In this document: in pieces, positions 35,296 to 43,100 of the stretch
How the letters are laid out: every line of letters begins with the position of its first letter
Position numbering within the stretch: the first letter of the stretch is position 1
Source of the DNA: Lachnospiraceae bacterium UBA3641
Lineage (GTDB): Bacteria > Bacillota > Clostridia > Lachnospirales > Lachnospiraceae
Length of the DNA: 45,034 nt
Assembly (NCBI GenBank): GCA_002373875.1
Contig: DFKQ01000110.1
Location: forward strand, 1 to 45,034
Direction: 5' to 3'
The notes under the pieces: generated by a model
Databases searched by the model: none
What the model saw: only the letters and a program-made list of their open reading frames with translations
Told to the model about the DNA's origin: nothing
Program-made: the position numbers and the translations under genes

Positions 35296-36278
35296 ACAGA
35301 TTAAAGCTTAGTGTGATATTCATAACATATAACCACGAGAAGTATGTTGAGAAGGCCTTAAGGAGTGTATGCGAGCAGGAGACTGATTTTGCATATGAAG
35401 TGGTTGTGGGTGAGGACTGTTCCACGGATTCCACAAGGGAGATCCTTAAGAGGCTGGCCGGCGAGTACCCCGATAAGGTGAGGCTCCTCTTCAGGGAGAA
35501 GAACTTCGGCCGTCCTACCCTTAACGTATATAACACGACCATGGAATGCAGGGGTGAATACCTTGCCTATCTTGAGGGTGACGATTACTGGACGGATAGG
35601 AAGAAGCTGCAGAAGCAGGTTGACTTTCTTGAAGCAAATCCGGAATATATCGCGTGTACCCACAGCTGTGTAATGATCGATGAAAACAGCGAAGAGATCA
35701 CGGATGAAGAGACCCTTAAGATAGGGGACCTGTATAAATGGTCAGGCAGGTTCACCTATGATGATTATAAAAAGTCAGGCAAGTGGCCGGGCCATTATGC
35801 TACTGTGGTCTCAAGGAACATATACCTTGAGGGTAAGTACGATTATACGATATTATATAAGGCTCATGACTTTGTGGATGATGCGATAATCCTTCTCTTC
35901 CTCCTTATTCAGGGCGATATCTACAGGATGGATGAAGTTATGAGTGCCTGGAGGTATGTCCGCAAGAAGACCGGCACCAACTGGAATTCTCTGTCCATGA
36001 AGAGGGACCTTATTAAGGATGACTGCTATCTTAACACGACGATGACCAAATGGGTGGAGGAGGCAGTAGGACTTACGGATCACGCAGCCATACGCTGTAA
36101 GAAGGACTTCCTCACGGCCCTTAACATGTTCCTTCATAAACCAAACAAGGATAACGGTAAATTTGTGAAGGATATGTTTGAATACAACATACAGCATGTA
36201 GTGCTGAAGGATGAGAAAACGAGTTTACCGATATATAGTGTCAAGTGTATTACACGGAAGTTATTTCATAAATTATAA
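35292..36278 (+). CDS. Glycosyltransferase family 2
   Basis: A 328-residue GT-A enzyme: LSVIFITYNHEKYVEKALRSV, VGEDCSTDSTREIL, and YLEGDDYWTDRKKLQKQVDFL with the metal-binding acidic pair. It is translationally coupled to the ABC transporter by a 4-base ATGA overlap. Its C-terminal region is not diagnostic for donor or acceptor. Confidence 0.92.
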   Translation: MNRLKLSVIFITYNHEKYVEKALRSVCEQETDFAYEVVVGEDCSTDSTREILKRLAGEYPDKVRLLFREKNFGRPTLNVYNTTMECRGEYLAYLEGDDYWTDRKKLQKQVDFLEANPEYIACTHSCVMIDENSEEITDEETLKIGDLYKWSGRFTYDDYKKSGKWPGHYATVVSRNIYLEGKYDYTILYKAHDFVDDAIILLFLLIQGDIYRMDEVMSAWRYVRKKTGTNWNSLSMKRDLIKDDCYLNTTMTKWVEEAVGLTDHAAIRCKKDFLTALNMFLHKPNKDNGKFVKDMFEYNIQHVVLKDEKTSLPIYSVKCITRKLFHKL

Positions 36279-36289
36279 TTTTGCAGATA

Positions 36290-36318
36290 TTGACGTGACA
36301 GAGCGGAAGTGATACCAT
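36290..36318 (+). promoter_or_regulatory. Promoter of the antisense RNA
   Basis: TTGACG (36290-36295), exactly 17 bases, TACCAT (36313-36318) with extended -10 TGA. The predicted start is G36325, the first base of GGTGCTACC. Confidence 0.75.
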
Positions 36319-36324
36319 ATAGTT

Positions 36325-36406
36325 GGTGCTACCGATAGACGGTTAGCCCGGATTATTGATTAGTAAAATAACCGCTCAATCTGCCAGGACTGGGGCGGTT
36401 ATTTTT
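36325..36406 (+). ncRNA. Candidate type I antitoxin RNA (antisense to the 3' end of the toxin mRNA)
   Basis: About 80 nucleotides from the predicted start to the T-run at 36402-36406. It begins GGTGCTACCGATAGACGG and ends in the terminator hairpin AAAATAACCGC / GCGGTTATTTT. It contains no plausible reading frame with a ribosome site. It is complementary to the last 40 or so bases of the convergent toxin mRNA, including the toxin stop codon, and its CTACCGA can pair with TCGGTAG near the 5' end of the toxin mRNA. Confidence 0.65.
36365..36405. terminator. Bidirectional terminator shared by toxin mRNA and antisense RNA
   Basis: A perfect 11-bp stem AAAATAACCGC (36365-36375) / GCGGTTATTTT (36395-36405) with a 19-base loop. 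A T-run follows on both strands, so it can stop both convergent transcripts. Confidence 0.85.
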
Positions 36407-36500
36407 GTGCCTTGGAATCATGCCTGCCATGCACGTAACCAAGACTGTAGAAAGTCGCACACAGAGCAAGCACTGCGATTAAGTCACTGATGGTCAGCAT
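36399..36500 (-). CDS. Candidate type I toxin: 33-residue hydrophobic membrane peptide
   Basis: The peptide starts MLTISDLIAVLALCATFYSL and ends with a polar, basic tail (GRHDSKAQK). One membrane helix spans about residues 5-23. GGAGGT lies 8 bases before the ATG. A strong minus-strand promoter, a structured 5' leader of about 100 bases, and an overlapping antisense RNA are the standard layout of TxpA/BsrG/Fst-type modules. In the leader an ACCTC segment (36550-36554 region, CAGAGG/CCTCTG hairpin) can pair either with another leader segment or with the ribosome site, so translation is probably controlled by folding. The peptide family is not one I can name with certainty. Confidence 0.75.
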   Translation of the reverse strand: MLTISDLIAVLALCATFYSLGYVHGRHDSKAQK

Positions 36501-36609
36501 AAGCAAGTACCTCCGATAGTATTTCTCAAAATGAGATTTCTATATAAACAGAGGTCACAGTCCTCTGAGTAAGGACTAACCGCCTACCGAGTATGGTAGC
36601 ACCAATAGC

Positions 36610-36638
36610 ATTATAGCAAACATATGTTCTTGATTCAA
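36610..36638 (-). promoter_or_regulatory. Promoter of the toxin mRNA
   Basis: On the minus strand: TTGAAT (36638-36633), exactly 17 bases, TATAAT (36615-36610) with extended -10 TGC. The predicted start, 36603, is the first base of GGTGCTACC, the same nine bases that begin the antisense RNA. Confidence 0.85.
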
Positions 36639-36648
36639 CAGCAAAATC

Positions 36649-37629
36649 ATGATTATTGTACGATTCACAAGTGGCCTTGGAAACCAGATGTTTCAGTATT
36701 CCTTCTACCGCTTCTTAAAAGACCTATACAGCGACGTGCCCGTTAAGGCTGACCTCACCTGGTTCTACGCCAACAATGACCACCACGGTTATGAACTTGA
36801 GCGTATCTTTGGGAAAGACGCGGATTCTGACTTTTCAATGGAAGAAGCCACAAAGAGCGAAATATTTAAGGTGACCGGCCTTGTCCCGAATATGATCAAG
36901 GGTGGGGGAGAGGCAGCAAGAGCCTTTGAGAGGTTCAGACGATATCCCAACCGCATCATCCGGGAATTCACACAGAAAAAAAGAGAGCCGTATATGATAG
37001 ACCAGCTGTCCGGCAGGATAAACAATGAAGATGCAGCCGACGGAAGCAATGAGATGTATGAAAAGGTCACACACCTTGATACATCAAAAGACTGGTATAT
37101 CTGCGGTTTCTGGATCGAGGAGAAGTACTTATACGGAAGGCTTGATGATATAAGGAAGCAGTTAAGATTTCCCAAGATGGAGGATGAAAGGAACAGAGGG
37201 CTGGCTGATGAGATCGGTTCCTGTAATTCCGTGAGTATTCATGTCAGAAGAGGAGATTATCTTTCTTCGACTTATGAGAATATGTTCGTTTCCCTTGGCC
37301 GTGATTATTATGAAAAGGCTGTCGGATATGTTAAGGACAGGGTGGATGGGCCGAAGTTTTTTATATTCTCCGATGATGCTGATTTTGTAAGGGATGAATT
37401 CACATGGCTTGATGATAAGTGTATCGTTACCGGTAATGAAGGTGATGAAAGCTTTCGGGACATGCAGCTTATGAGCCTGTGTAAGCACAATATAATAGCG
37501 AACTCAACCTTCAGTCAGTGGGGAGCCCTTCTTAACAAAAACGAAGGACATATGACTCTGTACCCTGAAGCCTATCTTAAGGACAGGGATAATGAGGTCA
37601 AGAAGATGCCGGGATGGATCCGGATATGA
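36649..37629 (+). CDS. Glycosyltransferase family 11 (alpha-1,2-fucosyltransferase-like)
   Basis: A 326-residue protein. The N-terminal MIIVRFTSGLGNQMFQYSFYR and the donor-binding VSIHVRRGDYLSS are the hallmark GT11 motifs, and NSTFSQWGALL is the C-terminal block. GT11 enzymes add fucose in alpha-1,2 linkage to galactose from GDP-fucose; some bacterial members have other specificities. No ribosome site precedes ATG 36649, and the 60 bases upstream are taken up by the toxin promoter on the other strand. Its own expression signals are therefore unclear. No GDP-fucose synthesis genes are in the window. Confidence 0.93.
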   Translation: MIIVRFTSGLGNQMFQYSFYRFLKDLYSDVPVKADLTWFYANNDHHGYELERIFGKDADSDFSMEEATKSEIFKVTGLVPNMIKGGGEAARAFERFRRYPNRIIREFTQKKREPYMIDQLSGRINNEDAADGSNEMYEKVTHLDTSKDWYICGFWIEEKYLYGRLDDIRKQLRFPKMEDERNRGLADEIGSCNSVSIHVRRGDYLSSTYENMFVSLGRDYYEKAVGYVKDRVDGPKFFIFSDDADFVRDEFTWLDDKCIVTGNEGDESFRDMQLMSLCKHNIIANSTFSQWGALLNKNEGHMTLYPEAYLKDRDNEVKKMPGWIRI

Positions 37630-37638
37630 ATAGTGTGA

Positions 37639-37694
37639 TTTTAATGATTTTTTAATCTTTTCTCAAAGATGGATTAATTTATTAACCATATAGT
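37639..37694 (+). promoter_or_regulatory. Possible response-regulator box and promoter of the DUF4342/two-component operon
   Basis: TTTTAAT occurs at 37639-37645 and 37650-37656, exactly 11 bases apart, the spacing of direct-repeat sites bound by OmpR/PhoB-type regulators. TATAGT (37689-37694) downstream is a possible -10 box without a good -35, as at activated promoters. Confidence 0.35.
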
Positions 37695-37790
37695 GGATAC
37701 TGTCAGGAGGACGTGAGAGGTCAATCCCGGGGACCGGGTCACGGAAATCTGAAACATAAAACGATGATTGAGAAAAGAGAGGGAAATAAA

Positions 37791-38327
37791 ATGGAAGAAT
37801 TCGAAAAGGTTGAAAAGTTAAGGCAGAGAGCAAATATTTCTTACGAAGAGGCTAAGGAAGCACTTGATAAGTCGGAGGGAGATCTTCTGGATGCAATGAT
37901 CTATCTTGAGGGTCAGGGCAAAATATCCGCAGATGAGCAGACCAGCAGGTCAACGACTTATGAGGGTCAGACGGACCTGGTGAATGTAAGGGATACGGTT
38001 GAGAAGGAAGACAGAAAGAATAAAAGGAGCGAAAGAACCCTGGGTCAGAAGTTAAAGCATCTGTGCCATCTTATCTGGATCAAGTTGAAGGATAATAAAT
38101 TTCTGGTTGAGCGCAGAGGTGAGACGATCGTTACCCTTCCCGTATGGGTGCTCATACTGGCATTGTTTGTTTCCTTCTGGACAGTGGGAGTTATTCTTAT
38201 AATAGGTCTTTTCTTTGAGTGCAGGTATGAGATCGCGGGACCCGATGACCTGAGTATGGTGAACACGGCTTTTGATAAAGCGGGTGATGTGGTAGATAAG
38301 GTTAAGGACGAAGTAGACAAGTTATAA
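37791..38327 (+). CDS. UBA-like/DUF4342-domain membrane-associated protein
   Basis: A 178-residue protein. ATG 37791 is preceded by AGAGGGA. Residues 1-45 form a UBA/TS-N-like helical domain (LRQRANISYEEAKEALDKSEGD), the kind found at the N-terminus of EF-Ts. The second half resembles DUF4342: NKFLVERRGETIVTLPVWVL then a hydrophobic segment (about 118-145) and ECRYEIAG. It is 20 bases upstream of the response regulator, so the three genes are likely co-transcribed. Function unknown; a role in envelope stress is only suggested by context. Confidence 0.8.
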   Translation: MEEFEKVEKLRQRANISYEEAKEALDKSEGDLLDAMIYLEGQGKISADEQTSRSTTYEGQTDLVNVRDTVEKEDRKNKRSERTLGQKLKHLCHLIWIKLKDNKFLVERRGETIVTLPVWVLILALFVSFWTVGVILIIGLFFECRYEIAGPDDLSMVNTAFDKAGDVVDKVKDEVDKL

Positions 38328-38347
38328 GATTATGTGAGGAGCTTAAA

Positions 38348-39088
38348 TTGGATACGCGCATTTTAGTTGTTGAAGATGAAGAAAAACTGGCAAGATTCAT
38401 AGAGCTGGAACTGGTCCATGAGGGTTATGAGGTCAGCAAGGCTTTTGACGGACGCAGTGCTCTTGATATGGCAACAGAGGAGCATTTCGATCTTATCCTC
38501 CTCGATATCATGCTTCCGGAGCTTAACGGACTGGAAGTGTTAAGAAGGATCAAAAATGAAGGGACATCGGCTGCCGATGTCCCGGTTATTCTTCTCACTG
38601 CCAGAGATGCAGTCATGGATAAGGTATCGGGACTTGATGCGGGTGCTGTGGATTATATCACCAAGCCCTTTGCCATAGAGGAACTGCTTGCAAGGATAAG
38701 GGTTGCCCTTAAACTGTACCATAACCGGGACACAACCGGCAATGGTGCCGGCTCGTCCGTAAACGGTGATGCTTCCGAACCGGAAGAGGGAGTATATACA
38801 TGGGATAAGCTTGTTCTTAATGAGAAGAAGCATACGGTCACATACGACGGGCATGAAATAACCCTTACCAACAGGGAATTCCTGATGCTTATGACCATGC
38901 TTGCCAACAAGGACATAGTTATGAGCAGGGATACTCTGCTTGAAAAAGTGTGCGGATACGATTATGCAGGGGAGACAAATGTGGTGGATGTTTACGTTCG
39001 CTTCCTCCGCTCCAAGATTGATGAAGTATTTGGGATCAAGATGATCCAGACGGTACGGGGTGTGGGATATGTCATTAAATCAGAATGA
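38348..39088 (+). CDS. OmpR-family response regulator
   Basis: A 246-residue protein. The start is TTG 38348, supported by GAGGAG 7 bases upstream. The receiver domain has the acidic pocket VVEDEEK, phospho-Asp in ILLDIMLPE, the Thr of LLTARD, and Lys in ITKPF. The winged-helix DNA-binding domain (about 150-245) ends RTVGVGYVI-like (QTVRGVGYVIKSE). A linker of about 25 residues rich in Gly/Ser/Asn separates them. The kinase gene overlaps its 3' end by 20 bases. Confidence 0.95.
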   Translation: MDTRILVVEDEEKLARFIELELVHEGYEVSKAFDGRSALDMATEEHFDLILLDIMLPELNGLEVLRRIKNEGTSAADVPVILLTARDAVMDKVSGLDAGAVDYITKPFAIEELLARIRVALKLYHNRDTTGNGAGSSVNGDASEPEEGVYTWDKLVLNEKKHTVTYDGHEITLTNREFLMLMTMLANKDIVMSRDTLLEKVCGYDYAGETNVVDVYVRFLRSKIDEVFGIKMIQTVRGVGYVIKSE

Positions 39089-40331
39089 TAGTTATGCCAA
39101 TGAAGAGGGCATGTCATCCATACGACGCAGGATACATGGCCTGTGGCTGCATGAAAAGTTAAGGCGGATCTTTTGGGTAGATGTGCTCATAGCTGTCATA
39201 ATGCATATTTTTTTTGTGATCTCCAATGCATATATGCACTACGGGGATTCTTTTGTATCAAGATATGTCGACAAATGGCAGAAGTTGACAAATGGCAGTA
39301 TCAATAATGACGAGCTTAGGGATGCCCTTATTGAGATATACGCTAAGGGGTCAATGGGACTTTTTTACCGGTATATGTTAATAGCCCTGTCGTCCATACT
39401 CATCGTACAGCTTTTGGGGCTTTTGATAAGCTATCCCTTTGAGAACAGGAAGATAAACAGGATACTTCGTCCGATCAATGAGATAGCCTTAAGGGCAGAT
39501 GAACTGTCGCGGATGACCTTTGCGGATGAAGACAGGTACAGGGTTATAGAGGATGCCCTTGATAATATCGAACCGGGTGAGGATGATAAGTTAAGCTTCA
39601 ATAATTCGGACCTTAAGGGGGTTGAGGCGGCCATGAACAACCTGCTGACCAGGATGCGGGAGAGCTACAGGCAGCAGGCAAGATTTGTTAACGATGCTTC
39701 ACATGAATTAAGGACACCCATAGCGGTAATAGAGGGTTATGCCAATATGCTCAAGCGGTGGGGCAAGGATGATGAGAAGGTTCTGGAGGAATCGATCACT
39801 GCGATCTCACATGAATCCGAGCATATGAAGCATCTGGTTGAGCAGCTTCTGTTCCTTGCCAGGGGTGATTCGGGGAAGACCGTACTTGAGCTTAAGGAAA
39901 CATCGCTCAATGATCTTATGCGGGAAATATATGAGGAATCACTTATGATCGATGAGGATCATCCCTACAGGTTCAAGCCTTATGACGAGGATATTAAGCT
40001 GCAGGCGGATGCGGGGATGCTCAAACAGGCAGTCCGTATCCTGATAGATAATGCGGCCAAGTATACCAATAATGGAGACGAGATAATACTGTCTGTGGGA
40101 AGGACCGAAGATAAGCGCCCGTACCTTAGGGTTCAGGATACCGGAATAGGCATGGCCGAAAAGGATATGGAGCATATGTTCGAACGCTTCTACAGGGCTG
40201 ATGAAGCCAGAAATACCCAAGGGACCGGTCTTGGCCTGTCAATAGCCAAATGGATAGTCGATAAGCATAAGGGTCATTTCGATATAACCTCAGTTACCGG
40301 CCTCGGGACGAGGATAAGTATTGTTTTATAA
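39069..40331 (+). CDS. Membrane sensor histidine kinase, partner of the preceding regulator
   Basis: A 420-residue protein from ATG 39069 (GGGGTG upstream, overlapping the regulator gene); ATG 39111 is a possible shorter start. Two membrane helices (about 35-57 and 100-125) enclose a short external loop of about 40 residues. A HAMP-like linker is followed by HisKA with His in NDASHELRTPIAVIEGY. The ATPase domain has IDNAAKYT, DTGIGMAE and GTGLGLSIAK. Its short sensor loop suggests it senses the membrane or a partner protein, perhaps the upstream DUF4342-like protein. Confidence 0.93.
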   Translation: MSLNQNDSYANEEGMSSIRRRIHGLWLHEKLRRIFWVDVLIAVIMHIFFVISNAYMHYGDSFVSRYVDKWQKLTNGSINNDELRDALIEIYAKGSMGLFYRYMLIALSSILIVQLLGLLISYPFENRKINRILRPINEIALRADELSRMTFADEDRYRVIEDALDNIEPGEDDKLSFNNSDLKGVEAAMNNLLTRMRESYRQQARFVNDASHELRTPIAVIEGYANMLKRWGKDDEKVLEESITAISHESEHMKHLVEQLLFLARGDSGKTVLELKETSLNDLMREIYEESLMIDEDHPYRFKPYDEDIKLQADAGMLKQAVRILIDNAAKYTNNGDEIILSVGRTEDKRPYLRVQDTGIGMAEKDMEHMFERFYRADEARNTQGTGLGLSIAKWIVDKHKGHFDITSVTGLGTRISIVL

Positions 40332-40355
40332 ACCGATGGATTTTTTGTATCGAAG

Positions 40356-40364
40356 TGATATAAT
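40356..40364 (+). promoter_or_regulatory. Extended -10 promoter element before the GT-C-like gene
   Basis: TGATATAAT, with TATAAT at 40359-40364 and no clear -35, lies about 35 bases before ATG 40399. Confidence 0.55.
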
Positions 40365-40398
40365 ACAGCTTGTAGATATTTACTGTCTGAGGCTGTAG

Positions 40399-42630
40399 AT
40401 GAAAGAAAGAGAATACGGAAAACTGAGCAATAAAGCAAAAATATTGGGCATACTTACTGTATGCCTGATTTTTGTTTGTGTATGCACCTTGTGTTTAAAG
40501 CTTCAGGACAGAACAGATGAAATAACCTTTGACAGTAATGATATTGAGCTAAAGACAGCTGTTTATGAAGACGGGGTAATAAGATCCAAAGAAGCTTCGG
40601 ATGATTACATATTTACGACCAAGCCCTTTATCCTGCCGGCCGGAACATATCTTACGGAAATAGTTTATACGGCTTCTGCACCGGGATATGCTGTAGTACA
40701 GGGTAATAATGACTGCGTGTTCAATATAGATATGCCTGCTACATACGGCGAGGAAAGGATAATAGCTAGCAAGCATCTTATACTCACTGTTGGAACCGAT
40801 AAGGGACGTATTAAGTTTTACCAGCAGGGTGAAGGTATCTTTGAAATAAGGAGCATAAGGATCGTTTCTGATAAATACATCTATAATGATTTTTATGCGG
40901 TCATAGGTATTGCCGCGGTTATTGCGATCGCACTGATAGTTGTGATACTTGAGTTTAATAAGCTCCGTCTGTCAAGGATCGGATTTTCATATATCGGATT
41001 GTTCCTTATCGCGGTGGTTGCGGTAAGTATCCCTTTCTGCATCAGGGGTTCGTATTATGAGGTGGATACCCAGGGGCACATGAAAAGGATAGAAGCGATC
41101 GCCTGCGGTATAAGAGACGGACAGTGGCCGGTGATCATAGGGCCCAATTATGCCAACCAGTATGGGGAACTGGTAGCCCTGCAGCCAGGATTGTTTCTCT
41201 ATATCCCTGCGCTTCTGCGTCTGTGCAATGTTACCGTACCGACGGCCTACAATATTTACATGATCCTTGTAAACATAGCAACTGCCATAGCAGCTCTTGT
41301 CTGCGGGGAGAGGTATTTTACTTCTCTCAGGTGGGGAATGGTGGCGGCAGTCTTTTACCTTGTGGAACCATTCAGATTGTATGTGATGATGGGCCTCGGA
41401 GCGGGAGCCGGGATGGGTACAGCGCTGATCTTCCTGCCATTTCTCCTGGTCGGACTGCACGAGACCATGGACAGGGGAGGCTTTAGGTGGAAGTATATCG
41501 CCGTAGGCCTGTGGGGAATGGCATGCTCGCATGTAATGGGTTTTGCACTGGCAGCGATTGCGATGATCATATATATTCTTTTCCATATTAAGCAGCTGTT
41601 TGATAAGGATGTTTTTATAGCGCTCCTAAAGGCAGCGGCTGCTTTTATCATCCTTACGATCGGTGTACTGGCACCATTTGCCGGGTACTATTTTACTGAC
41701 TGGAACAGGGCTGCACTTCAGTGGGCTGACTTTTACCGTTTTCCGGTTGAACCGGTACGGGAAGTCATAAATGTGATCGCAATTCTCGTTATCATTATCT
41801 CATTTATCGCATTAAGAAAGACAGTTCATATATCAAGGTTCGGCAAGGGCATGTTATTTACGGGTTTCATTTCTCTTATCATGTCTTTTCCGGTCTTTCC
41901 ATGGATCCTGTTTAAAAGAGTGCATATCATAGACACATTTTTATCAATGATGCAATACCCAATGCGATTTCATTTTATAAGTGTGCTGTCGGTGGCTTTT
42001 GCTGCAGCTGAGGCTGTCTGCTCAAGCATGGATTCAAGAAAGAAACACCGTAAAGCTGTAATGTATTCCATTGTCGGACTCCTGGGGCTTGGAATCATAG
42101 CGAACTATTATATCTTCTACAGGTCGGAGAAGCTCTTTGATGACCCTGTGGCAGGAGAAATAAACACGCTTATGGAAGATTACCTGCCGGGCGGGACGAT
42201 GACGGAATGGTATGAAACCGATACGGGTGAATTTTCCGATTACGATAAGGTTACTGCCTATTCTTATTCCAAGATAAATACCCACATCGACTGTACCTAT
42301 ACGGCAAGTGATGAGGGCCAGTACATGGAATTCCCGCTGTTTTATTATGGTGGGTATGCTGCATGCGATCAAAACGGAATTCCCTTAAGGGTTGAGAAGG
42401 GCGAGAAAAACAGGGTAAGGGTATACCTTACAAAATCAGACTCCCCTCAGGAACTTCACCTTTCATTTGTTGTAAGGAGAAGATATACCCTGCTGTTTTT
42501 CTTCTCACTTGCCGCATGCCTTGTCTGGTTTGCCTATAACATAGGATTTCTTGCATACAGGGCATTCAGATCGGGCAGGATAACGTATCGGACGGCCGGG
42601 GAAACGGGAGATAAAGCCGGTGAGGAATAA
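40399..42630 (+). CDS. Large polytopic membrane protein, GT-C / PTPS-related type
   Basis: A 743-residue protein. ATG 40399 has GAGG 6-8 bases upstream. A first membrane helix (about 12-32) is followed by a beta-rich external domain of about 130 residues. About ten further helices (from about 175) then lead to a second external domain (about 580-695) and a final helix near 697-720. The loop YEVDTQGHMKRIEAIACGIRDGQWP after a helix contains the acidic residue typical of lipid-phosphosugar-using GT-C enzymes, and the sequence resembles PTPS-related membrane proteins. It may glycosylate surface polymers or proteins. It is near the polysaccharide genes, but its substrate is unknown. Confidence 0.72.
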   Translation: MKEREYGKLSNKAKILGILTVCLIFVCVCTLCLKLQDRTDEITFDSNDIELKTAVYEDGVIRSKEASDDYIFTTKPFILPAGTYLTEIVYTASAPGYAVVQGNNDCVFNIDMPATYGEERIIASKHLILTVGTDKGRIKFYQQGEGIFEIRSIRIVSDKYIYNDFYAVIGIAAVIAIALIVVILEFNKLRLSRIGFSYIGLFLIAVVAVSIPFCIRGSYYEVDTQGHMKRIEAIACGIRDGQWPVIIGPNYANQYGELVALQPGLFLYIPALLRLCNVTVPTAYNIYMILVNIATAIAALVCGERYFTSLRWGMVAAVFYLVEPFRLYVMMGLGAGAGMGTALIFLPFLLVGLHETMDRGGFRWKYIAVGLWGMACSHVMGFALAAIAMIIYILFHIKQLFDKDVFIALLKAAAAFIILTIGVLAPFAGYYFTDWNRAALQWADFYRFPVEPVREVINVIAILVIIISFIALRKTVHISRFGKGMLFTGFISLIMSFPVFPWILFKRVHIIDTFLSMMQYPMRFHFISVLSVAFAAAEAVCSSMDSRKKHRKAVMYSIVGLLGLGIIANYYIFYRSEKLFDDPVAGEINTLMEDYLPGGTMTEWYETDTGEFSDYDKVTAYSYSKINTHIDCTYTASDEGQYMEFPLFYYGGYAACDQNGIPLRVEKGEKNRVRVYLTKSDSPQELHLSFVVRRRYTLLFFFSLAACLVWFAYNIGFLAYRAFRSGRITYRTAGETGDKAGEE

Positions 42631-42692
42631 TAATTTGCAATATATGATAAATAATACTTGAATTAAGCGGGATGATGATGTATAATCCCATC

Positions 42693-42705
42693 TTTGACAG
42701 TCCAA
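42693..42705 (+). repeat. Left terminal inverted repeat of the IS
   Basis: TTTGACAGTCCAA, exactly complementary to 45016-45028. Confidence 0.85.
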
Positions 42706-42876
42706 ATGCGAGGAAAGCCAGCAATTAAGCGCGATCCTCGTATTTTATAATGAACAAAAATGTAGCTATATCTAACTATTTTTTGGGGATTCTGGTATGG
42801 TTCATCCCCACCCCTCGGAAGCCTGAGGCTGGCGCCTCAGCCCTTGAATAGAAAGAGCGCGGAGCGCTCTTATCCC

Positions 42877-43006
42877 TAATTCGGGCTTAATTGCTTTTTT
42901 CAATATCCCGGTTCATTAGTCAGGGCCGCAGCCACTACGTGGTGCCGCATGGCGGCAGCCTTGACGAATGGTCCGGGATATTATAAGGGTGATCAAGCCC
43001 GAATTA
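42877..43006. other. Long compound hairpin (candidate structured RNA or nested palindromic element)
   Basis: Outer arms TAATTCGGGCTT / AAGCCCGAATTA (12 bp) enclose, across a nearly symmetric 13/12-base internal loop, AATATCCCGG / CCGGGATATT (10 bp). These in turn enclose CATTaGTCA / TGACgAATG, a GC-rich stem and a CCAC/GTGG tip. The whole 130 bp folds into one long arm on either strand. Confidence 0.65.
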
Positions 43007-43044
43007 AGGAGTTTTGCGGCCATTGGCCGCATATTCTGTTCAGA

Positions 43045-43075
43045 GATTTCGGGCTTGCCCGAAATCATCCTTTTT
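43045..43075 (+). terminator. Strong hairpin with T-run downstream of the transposase gene
   Basis: A perfect 10-bp stem with a TT loop is followed on the plus strand by ATCCTTTTT. In that direction it would stop transcripts that otherwise run antisense into the transposase gene. Confidence 0.6.
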
Positions 43076-43100
43076 GAGGAAAACAGCGGCTTCTCAATAA

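Larger units (their letters stand above)
42706..43100. other. Noncoding, palindrome-rich end of the IS
   Basis: No gene is seen here. Inverted repeats follow one another: CGAGGA/TCCTCG (42709, 42735), TGGGGAT/ATCCCCA (42784, 42804), CTGAGGC/GCCTCAG (42823, 42834) and AAGAGCGC/GCGCTCTT (42853, 42864). A long compound hairpin occupies 42877-43006. TGCGGCCA/TGGCCGCA (43015, 43024) and GATTTCGGGC/GCCCGAAATC (43045, 43057) complete the series. Most stems are perfect and several loops are only 1-4 bases. Confidence 0.85.

Noticed and set aside
40987..41586. A 199-residue minus-strand frame opposite the GT-C-like gene
   Set aside because: It runs against a clearly coding membrane protein, has no ribosome site and no recognisable domain.
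42706..43100. Guide-RNA-like (omega RNA) partner of an IS200/IS605-type nuclease
   Set aside because: The element encodes a DDE transposase of the IS1634 type and no TnpB-like protein.
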